Assembly: GCA_030374805.1 (NCBI GenBank)
Contig: JARGSG010000047.1
Location: 310,001 to 374,000, forward strand
Length of the DNA stretch: 64,000 bases
Origin: Gracilaria gracilis
Lineage: Eukaryota > Rhodophyta > Florideophyceae > Gracilariales > Gracilariaceae
Direction of reading: 5' to 3'
Shown: in pieces, positions 18,897 through 28,885 of the stretch
How the letters are laid out: each line of letters opens with the position of its first letter
Position numbering within the stretch: position 1 is the stretch's first letter
Notes under the pieces: generated by a model
Database searches by the model: none
Told to the model about the DNA's origin: nothing
Seen by the model: only the letters and a program-made list of their open reading frames with translations
Position numbers and translations under genes: made by a program

Positions 18897-19472
18897 CGTA
18901 GCTGCTATAGGCGTAGCGGCGCACATTTGTACTGTATCATTTTTCTCTTCAATTAAATTGCTGCACTTGTAATTGGCTTGCCGCCGCCTTCCGCCCCCGC
19001 GTCACGCGCGCCTGGACGCCCGTCACGCCCGTCACGCCGCCGCGCTGCTTTCGCGTGCCGCACGGAGACGCGCATAATCATGCAATATGCGTTCCTCTTC
19101 TATCTTCGTGCTGTACGTCGTGCACACCTGTCGTCGTGGCCATGTGTGCATGCGCTTTCCCATCGTGCTGGAGTACAATATAGCCACGTGGCCACGTGGT
19201 TGCGTATGCATTCTTGAAGGCAATTCTCGCCAATTCCTTGTCAACGTCTGCCCCATGCATCACATCAAGCATATGTCAGCGACACTGCCCTCGCACACAC
19301 ATCAGCTGTGGCGCTGATCTTTTTTTTCGTACGAACGAACCTTCGTCACAAAGGTGAAGTTTACAAGGTTCAAGTCCGAACGTCGGACACGCTGCGCCAC
19401 TTTTAAGTTGCGGTGCAGACTACAACTCCGCGTGCTGCCGCTTGTCTCGCAGTTCGCGTCGCTCCCGCAGCC
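18897..19472. other. Intergenic, CAND1 promoter side
   Basis: Nothing coding is recognised. A CAATTAAATT/AATAAA-poor 3' end of the Q-rich gene lies at 18950 and a palindromic GCCACGTGGCCACGTGG patch at about 19182–19199. Confidence 0.4.
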
Positions 19473-22400
19473 ATGGCCTCCGCGTTTTCCATCCGCGCCA
19501 TCTTGGATAAGATGGATAGTTCTGACTCCGACTACCGCTACATGGCTACCTCCGATCTCCTTACACAGCTGCAAACCTCCTCCATTCGCGCCGATCATGA
19601 TACGCAGCGCCGCCTGTCCAAGGCCGTGCTCAAGCTGCTCAAAGATACCAACACAGAGGTGCAGGCACTGGCCACCAAATGCCTCCCGTATCTCACGCTC
19701 TACGTCGACGCCAAGAACTCCGCTTATATCATTGACAAGCTTCTTGACCATCTCTTGCAAACGTCGCAGTCCAGCTCCAACCGGACCGCCTCTGACAGTC
19801 TCAAGGCTATGCGCGATGTGTCTTCTCTGGCTTTAAAATCCATTCTCAATCAACTCTCTCCTACTCGTTCTACCGCTCCTGCCGTCATTGATTTGGTCAT
19901 CCCTCGTCTCATCCCGCCTATATCCAACCTCGATGCCATTGCCGATTCTACCGATGTGCTGATTGAGGCTCTGGAAATTTTGTATGAAATGCTCTCGCGT
20001 ATGGCTCCTTTATGCGCTCAGTACCATTCAAACATTACCACAGCTGTCTTCAAGCAAATGTCCTCCAAGAACCCCTTGGTGAGAAAGAGAGCCATTGCTT
20101 GTATCGGCGCCCTCACTGCCGCGTGTCAAAACCACTTGTTCAAGTCCATTGTGGATAACGTCATGAAACACCTTCAAAGTCCGCAGAATGAACACCATGT
20201 GCGAACTGGCGTTCAAGCCATCCGTGCCCTGTCGAGAAACTCTGGACATCGTCTAGGTCCGTACCTGGACACGCTGGCGCCTATTTTGTTTGACTATGCC
20301 ATGCTTGAAAACGAACAAGATGATGATGATCTCAGCGAAAACTGTTTGCTCGCCTTGGAGTCTTTTTGCCTCAGATGTCGGCGAGAAATGATCCCGTTTG
20401 CGAAAAAGTTGTCCAACTGCGTTATGACCCTGGCAAAGTATGATCCCAACTATGTTGCCGATGTCGATGACGACGATGAGCGAGATGCTCAGCACGATGG
20501 AATGGAGGACGACGATGATATCAGTGACCAGTTCGATGATGACGATTATTCGGATGATGACGATACCAGCTGGAAAGTGAGGAGAGCTGCTATAAAATGC
20601 TTGCATGCCGCCATTACTTCGCAACTGTGTCCTGCCGATCAAATCTGCTCCACATTCGGGCCCTTTTTGGTCTCGCGCTTCAGTGAACGCGAAGAGCAAG
20701 TCAAGCTAGATGTGTTCAGCGCTTTCATCGATCTGTTGAGAATGTGTGCCTCGCAAGCCGCCTCTTCATCGCCATCCATGGTAGGTACCGTTTCGGACCC
20801 CATGGCCGTTGACTCCTCACATGAAACCCGAGCCGAGCTGGCTCCGCTGTACGACGAGGCGCCGCGGATAATTCGTAGAATCAAGACTGAACTTGGTTCA
20901 CGCTCTTCAAAGGTTCGTATCAAGGCGATGACAGTTACGAGAGAGGTTGTTTCGGCGATGCCTTCTCTTACTGCTTCCCTTGTTGCAAAGGTCCTCAAGG
21001 AGGTTGACCATGGATTAGCTGATACTGGTACTGCCATGAAGACAGAGGCACTACTGTTTCTTCGAGTGGTCATTGAAAAGGGAGGTGCCCAGGCTTTGAA
21101 AGAACATATCCAGCTTGTCATCACTCGCGTGCTCTCGGGCACCAATGATCGGTACTACAAGGTCACCGCTGAATGTATGAGATTCTGTAGCTCGGCGTTG
21201 GTTGCGTTTGGAAGTGCTCCTTCGGAATGCAAATCGATGATGTCCCCATTAGTGTGTCATATCTATGACGCTGCGATGCGACGGGCTACCGCACAGGATC
21301 AGGATTCGGAGGTGAAAGAAGCCGCTATACAATGTCTTGGCAGCGCGGTTTCAGAATTTGGCAACGATCTTGGCGCTCAACGTCTCGGCGAGATTTCAAA
21401 CGTTTTGTGTGATCGCTTGAGAGTGGAGGTCACGCGATTGGCTACTGTTCGAGCACTGGGTGTCATAGCGCTTTCCGAAGCGGCGGAAATACTGAGCCCG
21501 AAGATGAGTGACATTGTGCAAACATTGAGTGGCTTTCTTCGGAAGAACAACCAGATTCTTCGTATTGCTGCGTTGGAGTTTCTTTGCATTGTTCCTAATC
21601 TGCCGGCTGAGAATGACGCCAACTTGATCACAAACTTGAGCGAGTTGATAACTGATGTGGATTTGACTGTAACTCATCTTGCGCTCAAGCTGACGAGCAA
21701 TCTGGTCAAAGCGCGGGCGGCTCAGATTGTGGGTCTTGTGGCGGCTCCAAAGTCGATTTATCCCAAAGCGATTTCATTATCTACCTCTCTCCTTCTTCAA
21801 GGCCGGGCTATTGATAGTTTGCTCTTATTTCTACGGTCACTGGCAGAGATTGATGCCGAACCGTTGAGGGTTCAAACGATGCTTGAAGACTTGAAGAAAC
21901 ATATTGCCAATGCGTCGTTAAGCGGTAGTGGTTCTGGCGCCGCAGCATCATCCGTTTATTGCGTTGCGAAATGCGTGGTTGTGATATGTGATGCTGCAGA
22001 TGCCCAGCTCCGAGCTCAAATTGCTCAAAGTATTGTTTCCAACGTCACGTCTGAGGATTTACAGACAAAAGTTTTTTCGCTGGCATGTTTGGGGGAGTTT
22101 GGAAGAGGGTCTACCCTTTTGCATGATGCAGAGGAGAAGGAACTAATTAAGAACGCCCTTTTGGCGGCTCTTGATTCGCAACATGAAGAAGTCAGAACTA
22201 CTGCGGCACTGGCTCTTGGGGCGCTATCTTCTGCCGACGGCTCTAGCGGTTTACCGGCCCTACTGGCGCAGCTCAGCGAAAGACCTCACCAACAATATTT
22301 GTTACTCTACTCGCTGAAAGAAGCCATATCCTCTTCAAAGCAGGCGGACATTGGCCCAATGACCAAGCAATTAATTTCGGTTTTACTTTTGCAACCGACT

Positions 22401-23390
22401 ACCTTCGTGAAGGGAAACGGAGCTCACAGCTCTCCGAAAGAAAAGCTCGGTTCGACAAGTTCTGAAGAAGAAAGTGTACGAACTGCGACAGCGGAATGTC
22501 TTGCTCTCCTCGCCCATGCCTCACCTCAAGAGGTTTTGAGTAGCATGAGAGAAGCGGCCAAATCACAATCAAGTGATATCCGTGCCGTTGTTGCAGCCGC
22601 GATCAAGTTCTCAGTGACCTCCAACTCTGCAAACGATTCGCTCTTTGCCAATCTGAGGTCCAATATGGACGCTTTTATCGCACTACTTGGTGATAGCGAA
22701 GTGATTGTAGCGAAGAATGCCCTCCAAGCAATTAATGCAGTTGCCAAGTCTCGACCGCAGTTGCTGGCGCCCCATCTGGAAACTATACTACCCCTTGTAT
22801 ACGCTAGAATGGTGAAGGACAAGGAGTTAGTGCGCATTGTTGACCTTGGTCCCTTCAAGCATGAGGAAGATTATGGTCTAGATCTGAGGAAGTCTGCCTT
22901 TGACTGCGTTCGCACATTCTTGAGCGGTCCATTGCATTTGCGTATCCCGTTTATAGGGATGTTAGATCAAGTAATGAGAGGATTGAGAGACCACGCCGAT
23001 GTCCGCTCCATTGCTCAGCTAATTCTTGCTATTGCAGCTACGTCCGAGATGGCCGCGCAAATGGTGGAAATTATGGAAGTGATAGTCAGAGAACTTGGAG
23101 CTACTTTTAGCGAGAAATTGAAAGACAATGCGGTGCGTCAAGAAATCGAAAGACATGAGGATTCCATTCGCGGTGCGATGCGTGCAGTTCGAATGATGGA
23201 AAACGTACCAGAGATTCGAGCAGACCAGCGTTTTCAGATGCTCTTAACTAACGTCGTGCGTAGAAATTATGCAGAGAAGTATGAATCAATTGGGAAGAGT
23301 GAGATAGAAATGATGACGTTTGGTCCCGTATCTAGATCAGAGAATGTTCGACGATCAGGAACTTCGATCAAAGGCTTGTATTCAGACTAA
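19473..23390 (+). CDS. CAND1: CAND1, cullin-RING ligase exchange factor
   Basis: 1305 residues of HEAT repeats from end to end, the usual length for CAND1/TIP120. The N-terminus (MASAFSIRAILDKMDSSDSD YRYMATSDLL in two parts) is the family start. An acidic insert at about 335–362 (DVDDDDERDAQ … DDDDYSDDDDTSWKVRRA) sits just where CAND1 has one, followed by WKVRRAAIKCL. Near the C-terminus, LGPFKHEEDYGLDLRKSAFD is the TIP120 signature. CAND1 wraps un-neddylated cullin–RBX1 and swaps substrate receptors. The ATG at 19473 has a strong context (GCAGCCATGGCC); the frame is open 20 codons further up without family likeness. It converges on the MAEA/Gid9 gene, another ubiquitin-ligase component. Confidence 0.95.
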   Translation: MASAFSIRAILDKMDSSDSDYRYMATSDLLTQLQTSSIRADHDTQRRLSKAVLKLLKDTNTEVQALATKCLPYLTLYVDAKNSAYIIDKLLDHLLQTSQSSSNRTASDSLKAMRDVSSLALKSILNQLSPTRSTAPAVIDLVIPRLIPPISNLDAIADSTDVLIEALEILYEMLSRMAPLCAQYHSNITTAVFKQMSSKNPLVRKRAIACIGALTAACQNHLFKSIVDNVMKHLQSPQNEHHVRTGVQAIRALSRNSGHRLGPYLDTLAPILFDYAMLENEQDDDDLSENCLLALESFCLRCRREMIPFAKKLSNCVMTLAKYDPNYVADVDDDDERDAQHDGMEDDDDISDQFDDDDYSDDDDTSWKVRRAAIKCLHAAITSQLCPADQICSTFGPFLVSRFSEREEQVKLDVFSAFIDLLRMCASQAASSSPSMVGTVSDPMAVDSSHETRAELAPLYDEAPRIIRRIKTELGSRSSKVRIKAMTVTREVVSAMPSLTASLVAKVLKEVDHGLADTGTAMKTEALLFLRVVIEKGGAQALKEHIQLVITRVLSGTNDRYYKVTAECMRFCSSALVAFGSAPSECKSMMSPLVCHIYDAAMRRATAQDQDSEVKEAAIQCLGSAVSEFGNDLGAQRLGEISNVLCDRLRVEVTRLATVRALGVIALSEAAEILSPKMSDIVQTLSGFLRKNNQILRIAALEFLCIVPNLPAENDANLITNLSELITDVDLTVTHLALKLTSNLVKARAAQIVGLVAAPKSIYPKAISLSTSLLLQGRAIDSLLLFLRSLAEIDAEPLRVQTMLEDLKKHIANASLSGSGSGAAASSVYCVAKCVVVICDAADAQLRAQIAQSIVSNVTSEDLQTKVFSLACLGEFGRGSTLLHDAEEKELIKNALLAALDSQHEEVRTTAALALGALSSADGSSGLPALLAQLSERPHQQYLLLYSLKEAISSSKQADIGPMTKQLISVLLLQPTTFVKGNGAHSSPKEKLGSTSSEEESVRTATAECLALLAHASPQEVLSSMREAAKSQSSDIRAVVAAAIKFSVTSNSANDSLFANLRSNMDAFIALLGDSEVIVAKNALQAINAVAKSRPQLLAPHLETILPLVYARMVKDKELVRIVDLGPFKHEEDYGLDLRKSAFDCVRTFLSGPLHLRIPFIGMLDQVMRGLRDHADVRSIAQLILAIAATSEMAAQMVEIMEVIVRELGATFSEKLKDNAVRQEIERHEDSIRGAMRAVRMMENVPEIRADQRFQMLLTNVVRRNYAEKYESIGKSEIEMMTFGPVSRSENVRRSGTSIKGLYSD

Positions 23391-23617
23391 AAGGTTATGA
23401 GGACTACTTTATCTACTGCACGTTTTGCTGATCTCCCAACTCTCGAAACAAGGCAGTACCAAACTAGAAGAGGGTAAGGTCGGTGGGATGGACGTAACCA
23501 AACCGAGAAGCATAGATATATATATACCTACAGATAAAAGTAGTAGATGGATACGTGTAGATATACAAGGAATTTTGTACACATGCAACTGATAGGTTTC
23601 TACTATGGCTAAAAGGC

Positions 23618-24991
23618 TTACATGATGAAAATTTTCCGTAGATCTTTGAGGCGAGCCTTGTCGCCATTACGAGGATCAATAACTTCGCCGCAGTTCTCCT
23701 CCGCTATCTTCCGTACGGCGTTGGTGCTATACACATTACCGTTGGGAAGCGCCATAGGAAGGTTATTCTCGTCCATAATATCACCACTAATCGAACAAAC
23801 CAGCACAGAGTTTTCATGTCGTCCGCGAGGTAAGGACTGTGCCAAGCTGAGAAAAGGTTCAACGCATGTCGGGCAGTTCGGTTTTCTCTCAGCTTCGGTT
23901 CCACACTTTCGCGTCTTCAGACTTGCTAGACCAGCCTTGAGCATGATCTCAATAGTGCTTTCTCTGGTGAGACCGTGCAAGCGATAATTGTCGTGCTTGA
24001 ACATAACCTCGAGCTCGTGCCATTTGCGTTCAGAGAACATGTCTTTATATGGTTGACACGACGTAGAGGGATCAAAACATAGTAAGGTCATGAACCTTTG
24101 GATATCCAACAAACGTTCATTATCACAATTGGCAGACGATAAATACTTCTTCATGTAGGCAATGGCATCTGTTTTGCGACCGGCGCGTGCATACTCAACG
24201 AACTCTTGCAGTCGCAAGCGAAATTCGAGCTTGCTCTGTACCTTTTGCAGACGACGTTTGTTCTCATTGCACCATCTCAAGCCCTCTGAACAGTTGCGTT
24301 GTCGTAGAGCTTCAATAACAACGCGAGATTCTCGAAAGATACTCATGTCAACAATCTGCTCAATGCCATGAGACTTTGCCAACGTTTCAGCGGTATCGTA
24401 CATACCCTCGCGCAGCATGTAGTCCACCAGCGCTCTATTAAGGCGCATCTTCTGCCACCTAGACTGCCTTTCAGCCTGTTCAGCGACATTGTCTTGCTCA
24501 TCATCTTCCGCGGCGTCGTGGAGCGCACGGGGCGAACCGTTCGGGGCATGGGCATCGGAGCTGTGATCGTTTGAGGACGGTTTTGCAGAGGAATCGACAT
24601 CCATAAGTTGGGCTTCGTGCTTCTGCTGCGGGGTGACGTGAGGGGGGTATTCCATGAGCTCCGGAGTTGGTGGGGCTTGGGTCTGCAGATGACGGATGCG
24701 CATGAAGCAACGACGCATACATTGCTCATCGTTGGATCTGGCGGTCTCCAACTTGCGCTTAAGACCGGTGAGCTTGTTCTCCAGCGCGGCGATGCTTTCA
24801 GCCTTGATAGGCGGTTGTGACGCAGTAGCGGGGTTATTCGCGCGTTCTGAAACGCTGTGCATCAGCTGCGAGACGGCGTTGGAGAACATGTCGACCTCCT
24901 TAGCCAGTGGCTTGTGTCCGGCGCGAAAATTGCGGACAAGCACCTCCCAGGGAGCCTTAAGAAAGCCGTGCTCCATCTGAAGGTGCTCCAT
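23618..24991 (-). CDS. MAEA: MAEA/Gid9, RING subunit of the GID/CTLH ubiquitin ligase
   Basis: 457 residues. Order of domains: N-terminal helical region (MEHLQMEHGFLKAPWEVLV), a linker with acidic and Q-rich parts, LisH (LVDYMLREGMYDTAETLAKS), CTLH (VVIEALRQRNCSEGLRWCNE), CRA (LQEFVEYARAGRKTDAIAYM onward) and a Gid-type degenerate RING at the end: CPTCVEPF, CSISGDIMDENNLPMALPNG and a C-terminal KDLRKIF. MAEA pairs with RMND5/Gid2 as the catalytic heterodimer. The start at 24991 was chosen for its context (AGGATGG) and the match to the family N-terminus; the frame stays open to 25393. It is divergent from the capping-enzyme gene. Confidence 0.9.
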   Translation of the reverse strand: MEHLQMEHGFLKAPWEVLVRNFRAGHKPLAKEVDMFSNAVSQLMHSVSERANNPATASQPPIKAESIAALENKLTGLKRKLETARSNDEQCMRRCFMRIRHLQTQAPPTPELMEYPPHVTPQQKHEAQLMDVDSSAKPSSNDHSSDAHAPNGSPRALHDAAEDDEQDNVAEQAERQSRWQKMRLNRALVDYMLREGMYDTAETLAKSHGIEQIVDMSIFRESRVVIEALRQRNCSEGLRWCNENKRRLQKVQSKLEFRLRLQEFVEYARAGRKTDAIAYMKKYLSSANCDNERLLDIQRFMTLLCFDPSTSCQPYKDMFSERKWHELEVMFKHDNYRLHGLTRESTIEIMLKAGLASLKTRKCGTEAERKPNCPTCVEPFLSLAQSLPRGRHENSVLVCSISGDIMDENNLPMALPNGNVYSTNAVRKIAEENCGEVIDPRNGDKARLKDLRKIFIM

Positions 24992-25525
24992 CCTGATGGG
25001 AGCGGCTCTGGAGGCGCGCATAAGGAGAAAGACACGGGTGGAGACGACGAGCTGCGGGGAGGCAGTGAGACTGCAAAGTCTCAAGTGCTGGAAGCGACCC
25101 CGTTGGTTGGTGACGAGAGCACGCGCACCACAGCGAGACGCTGCCAACGACATGACAATGTCATGATGACATGTCATTGTGTGTGTGCAGCGCGCAATCG
25201 GCTGCGAGCGCGCCACCCACGCGCGGGGACAAATGCCGCAGCGTGCGCGCCGCCCAATCGCCGCGCGCCAGCGACGTGTTGTCTGCGCGTCAGCGTCCAA
25301 TCGGCGTGCGCACGTTTTGGTAACAGCCAATGTAATCGCTCTTTTGAATAGCTTCGTTTGTAGCTCTGCTCTCAACTGCATGTTTGTGCGCACTGCTGTC
25401 CCGCGCTGTTTTTTTCCTCAAAGTCGCTCATCAACCTCAAGGCGACGCACCACCTGCCCCGCTGCGGTGCTTCGCGCCCGCACGTGGCCGTCTCGTCGCC
25501 CCTATCTTACCTTACCCTCCACACC

Positions 25526-26875
25526 ATGGCCGAGCTTGGACTTAGGCCCGTCCCACGCGGCGAACCGCTGCTTCGACAGATCCACGAACATTTTCAGAGC
25601 CTTATTAAAAAGGCTACCAACTCGCGCGAACATATGTACCGCTTTCCCGGCACCATGCCACTCACTTTGTCGCGCCGTCACTTCGGAATGATCGAGAACA
25701 ATGACTATGTCGCCCTCGAGAAGTCTGATGGCACGCGATACATGCTCTTCGCCGTCAGTAATAACGTGCTGCTCATAGATCGCTCCATGAACTTCTATGC
25801 CGTCGAGCCATACCCGCAGGTGCTTACGCGCGGCTTTGCTGAGCACCAACAGGATACCATACTGGATGGCGAACTTACCTTTAACATGATCACCCAGCAG
25901 TACGAGTATCTTATCTATGATTGCATCTCTATCAATGGTGACCTCACCATCGCTCAGAAAGGCTTTCGCGCCCGCATGGATGCTGCCGCTGTCTTTGTTG
26001 CCGCCCCGCGTCTGTGGGCCCCTTTTTGCGCTGGCCTTTTGCGTCTGCGTATCAAAGACTACTACGAAAAGAAAGATATCCGACGCTTGTTTGCTCACAT
26101 TAAAAAAGATCAGCATGGCAAGTATATATACATTAACAATGACCGAAGAGACGGCGTCATATGCAATGAAAACGATGGCGTAATCCTTGCGCCTGTCGGT
26201 ATTCCGTACAAAACAAGGAAGTGCGAAGCATTGCTCAAGTGGAAGCCTCCACACCTTAATTCCATCGATTTCACCCTTCAATTGGAACGAGCGCACGGTG
26301 AACGAAGCAACGTGCCCACAGTAAAGCCCTTCATTGCGTACAAGGGCGAGCGCGGCCTCATCAGGCTCAGAGAAGTATTCATTCCATCCAAACAAAAAAG
26401 AAAGTGGGCAGCAGATTTCGATCGCTTCAATGGAGCTGTAGTTGAGCTATCCTATGATAAGCAAGCTGGCGAATGGAGATTTCTTCGCGTTCGCGATGAC
26501 AAGGAAGGTCCCAATTTTGCGTCAACAGTTATTGACACTCTGGAGACCATCGTCGAATCTGTGAAAAGGGACGAGTTCGTCGCCCGCCTTGAGAAAGCTA
26601 GAAAGCCCATCCCGGATCATGAGCGCGAGTTCATTCAAAACTACGCACGAAATCGCGAGGCTTGTATCTTTCGTAACGACCTGTTTGATGAGACCAACCA
26701 CGATTATCTTGTAACCACACCAATATCAATGATTCAAATACCGCACATGGGTCCGCCCCCACGGCGTCGAGACGGCGGACGAAGAGGGCACCGGAGACAT
26801 TCGGCGGCAAATGGTGATCTTGCAGATGGAATGGATGGCGACCGTATTCCGGTTGAGTACGCCGAAGATGTGTAG
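25526..26875 (+). CDS. mRNA guanylyltransferase (capping enzyme, GTase only)
   Basis: 449 residues of a nucleotidyl-transferase domain plus OB fold. Motif I is EKSDGTRYM with the GMP-accepting Lys66; motif III is DGELTF (114–119); motif IV is DGVILAP (217–223); motif V is LLKWKPP (236–242). C-terminal motif VI lies in the DKEGPNFAST-like region within the OB fold. There is no RNA triphosphatase domain, so the cap triphosphatase must be a separate gene, unlike the fused enzymes of animals and land plants. The tail after 420 is R/G-rich and disordered. The ATG at 25526 has a strong context (CACCATGGCC). It converges on the AsnRS gene. Confidence 0.92.
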   Translation: MAELGLRPVPRGEPLLRQIHEHFQSLIKKATNSREHMYRFPGTMPLTLSRRHFGMIENNDYVALEKSDGTRYMLFAVSNNVLLIDRSMNFYAVEPYPQVLTRGFAEHQQDTILDGELTFNMITQQYEYLIYDCISINGDLTIAQKGFRARMDAAAVFVAAPRLWAPFCAGLLRLRIKDYYEKKDIRRLFAHIKKDQHGKYIYINNDRRDGVICNENDGVILAPVGIPYKTRKCEALLKWKPPHLNSIDFTLQLERAHGERSNVPTVKPFIAYKGERGLIRLREVFIPSKQKRKWAADFDRFNGAVVELSYDKQAGEWRFLRVRDDKEGPNFASTVIDTLETIVESVKRDEFVARLEKARKPIPDHEREFIQNYARNREACIFRNDLFDETNHDYLVTTPISMIQIPHMGPPPRRRDGGRRGHRRHSAANGDLADGMDGDRIPVEYAEDV

Positions 26876-27286
26876 TGAGTGAGCAGTTACAAAAAAAAAA
26901 CTCACCGTGGGACCTGGACCAAGCCAACGACAGTGCTGAGCTTCCGGTCTCAAGAGTCACCCCTCGCTGAAAACAGCTTGTTTGTCGCAGCTCGTCTCCG
27001 TAACTGCATCGTATCAAACAGACTCTTATCCTCTAACTGAACGTTTGAAGTGCCCCTTTGCTTTGAAAGAACTGGGCAAACAGGATTCGCATGAGGAAGA
27101 CGTACTTTACAGAGTTTTACAGTCGTACCAAGGGTATCTACTACTCAAGGTCAAGTTGTGTCTCCGTAAGCTCAATGTATTTATCGAACTTTCTTTACCC
27201 AAAGCCAGAAGTCGGGCGGGAGTTGGCGTACTCCCAGGCTGATGCCTGCACCACTGCCTGGATTGTACCATTCTCATGAGAACTTC
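26876..27286. other. Convergent intergenic spacer
   Basis: Between the capping enzyme and AsnRS 3' ends. A CCAAGGGTA copy lies at about 27129. Nothing else is recognised. Confidence 0.35.
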
Positions 27287-28885
27287 TCACGGAGAGATGC
27301 GCCCACGGTAACGAGGGTACAGACAGGCGTCACGAATATGATGAATGCCAAGAAGAGCGCAAATGAACCTCTCTAGTCCAAGGCCGTAGCCTCCGTGAGG
27401 ACAGGTACCATACTTTCGCTGATCAGTAAACCAGTAGTACGGAGCTGGATCCATGTTTTCCTTTTTGTAAGCTTCCATGAGCTCATCTGCCTTCCACATA
27501 CGCATTGATCCACCAACAACTTCTCCCACTCCAGGTAACAAGAGGTCAACTGACTCAGTCAGACGCTTATCATCGTCACATTTTTGCATGTAGAAACTTT
27601 TCAACGATGCCGGAAACTTGATGAGCATGATGGGTCTGTTTATCTGGTCTGTCATCTCCCGTTCTGGCTTTTCCGGAATATCGTCTCCAAACTCAAAATG
27701 TTCCTTCGTTTCAGGGTCCTTGTAGATCTCATGGTCGCGGCAGTACTGAACTGCATCCTCGTAAGTCATCCTCAAGAATGGCCTCTCTAGCTTTGGAATG
27801 GGCTTCCCTGCAGACGCACGCAAGAAGGTATCCATTTCGCCCTCCATTCTCTTACCTACCCTGTCAATTACATCGCAGACAAGGTCCTCAATAGTTTCCA
27901 AAAGATCTTCAAACGTAATGAATGGACGCTCCGCTTCGATGTGATGAAATTCAGCAAGGTGTCGTCTGGTCTGGCTCTTCTCAGCTCTGTAACTAGGAAG
28001 GATACAAAAGCAGTCATTGACTGCAGCAATGCCAGTTTCTAGGTAAAGCTGAGAACTTTGTGTGAGAAACCCTTGATCCTCAAAGTATTGGAAGTCAAAC
28101 AGTGTCGAACCTCCTTCGCACTGAGTGTTGACAAGAGTGGGCGGCGAGAGCTCAGTGTAACCACGGTCGAAGAAGTGCTCTCTGAAACAATGAGTGATGA
28201 TAGAACGCATTCTCATAATCGAAGACGCCTTCGAACCCCTAAGAACAAGATGGCGCTGGTTCATAAGAATATCGGGGTTGCTGTCTTTGGTGAAAAGCAT
28301 GTCGATGTCAGCACAGCTGGGACCCACCAACTCCCAATAGTCTGCAGCAAGCTCATAGCCAGGGAAAGATCCCTGAGCCCGCCCCTTCTCATCTTTAATC
28401 CACTTGCCGTACACAGCAATGGCAGCCTCTCGATACAAGGTGGCAGCTTCGTACGTCATGCACATGTTGCCAGTAAGAACAACCTGAGCAAAGCCGGTAC
28501 CATCACGCAAATCAATGAACCACAACTTCTTACCATCAGCACGAAGATGATGGACCCATCCATATACTTTGACACGTTGGTCGACATGTGTTTGTAGGTC
28601 TCGAATCTTCACTTGTTTTGCTTCGGGCAGCGAAGGATCCTGCTCAATTTTGATCTGCTTTGCGCGTTCTAGACGGGCTGCGTTCTCTGCAGCGGCACGT
28701 TCCTTAGCCTCCTCCTCTTTGCGCGATTTGTCCTGAGCTTTCTTCTCCAACTTGAGCCACTTCTTACGAGCAGTTGCACTCATCTTCGCACGGTCCTCGT
28801 CGGACATTGCGACGAAGGTCTCCAAGTTCATCTTTTGGAAGTCACCTTCCTCCACGGTCGGAGCGAGCTCTGTAATCGGCGCCAT
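27287..28885 (-). CDS. NARS: Asparaginyl-tRNA synthetase, cytosolic type
   Basis: 532 residues, the length of eukaryotic cytosolic AsnRS. A Lys/Glu-rich N-terminal extension (to about 85) with RKEEEAKERAAAENAARLER is followed by an OB-fold anticodon-binding domain (VKVYGWVHHLRADGKKLWFI) and the class II core: motif 1 (TELSPPTLVNTQCEGG), motif 2 (LPSYRAEKSQTRRHLAEFHH) and motif 3 (GGYGLGLERFICAL). GVGEVVGGSMRMW and APYYWFTDQRKYG are AsnRS-specific compared with AspRS. It charges tRNA-Asn. No targeting peptide is seen. The ATG at 28885 is the first in frame. It shares a 1.2-kb divergent region with ITFG1. Confidence 0.93.
   Translation of the reverse strand: MAPITELAPTVEEGDFQKMNLETFVAMSDEDRAKMSATARKKWLKLEKKAQDKSRKEEEAKERAAAENAARLERAKQIKIEQDPSLPEAKQVKIRDLQTHVDQRVKVYGWVHHLRADGKKLWFIDLRDGTGFAQVVLTGNMCMTYEAATLYREAAIAVYGKWIKDEKGRAQGSFPGYELAADYWELVGPSCADIDMLFTKDSNPDILMNQRHLVLRGSKASSIMRMRSIITHCFREHFFDRGYTELSPPTLVNTQCEGGSTLFDFQYFEDQGFLTQSSQLYLETGIAAVNDCFCILPSYRAEKSQTRRHLAEFHHIEAERPFITFEDLLETIEDLVCDVIDRVGKRMEGEMDTFLRASAGKPIPKLERPFLRMTYEDAVQYCRDHEIYKDPETKEHFEFGDDIPEKPEREMTDQINRPIMLIKFPASLKSFYMQKCDDDKRLTESVDLLLPGVGEVVGGSMRMWKADELMEAYKKENMDPAPYYWFTDQRKYGTCPHGGYGLGLERFICALLGIHHIRDACLYPRYRGRISP

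Noticed and set aside
19340-19400. GGTTCAAGTCC resembling a tRNA T-loop
   Set aside because: Flanks do not pair as a T-arm and no acceptor or anticodon arm fits.
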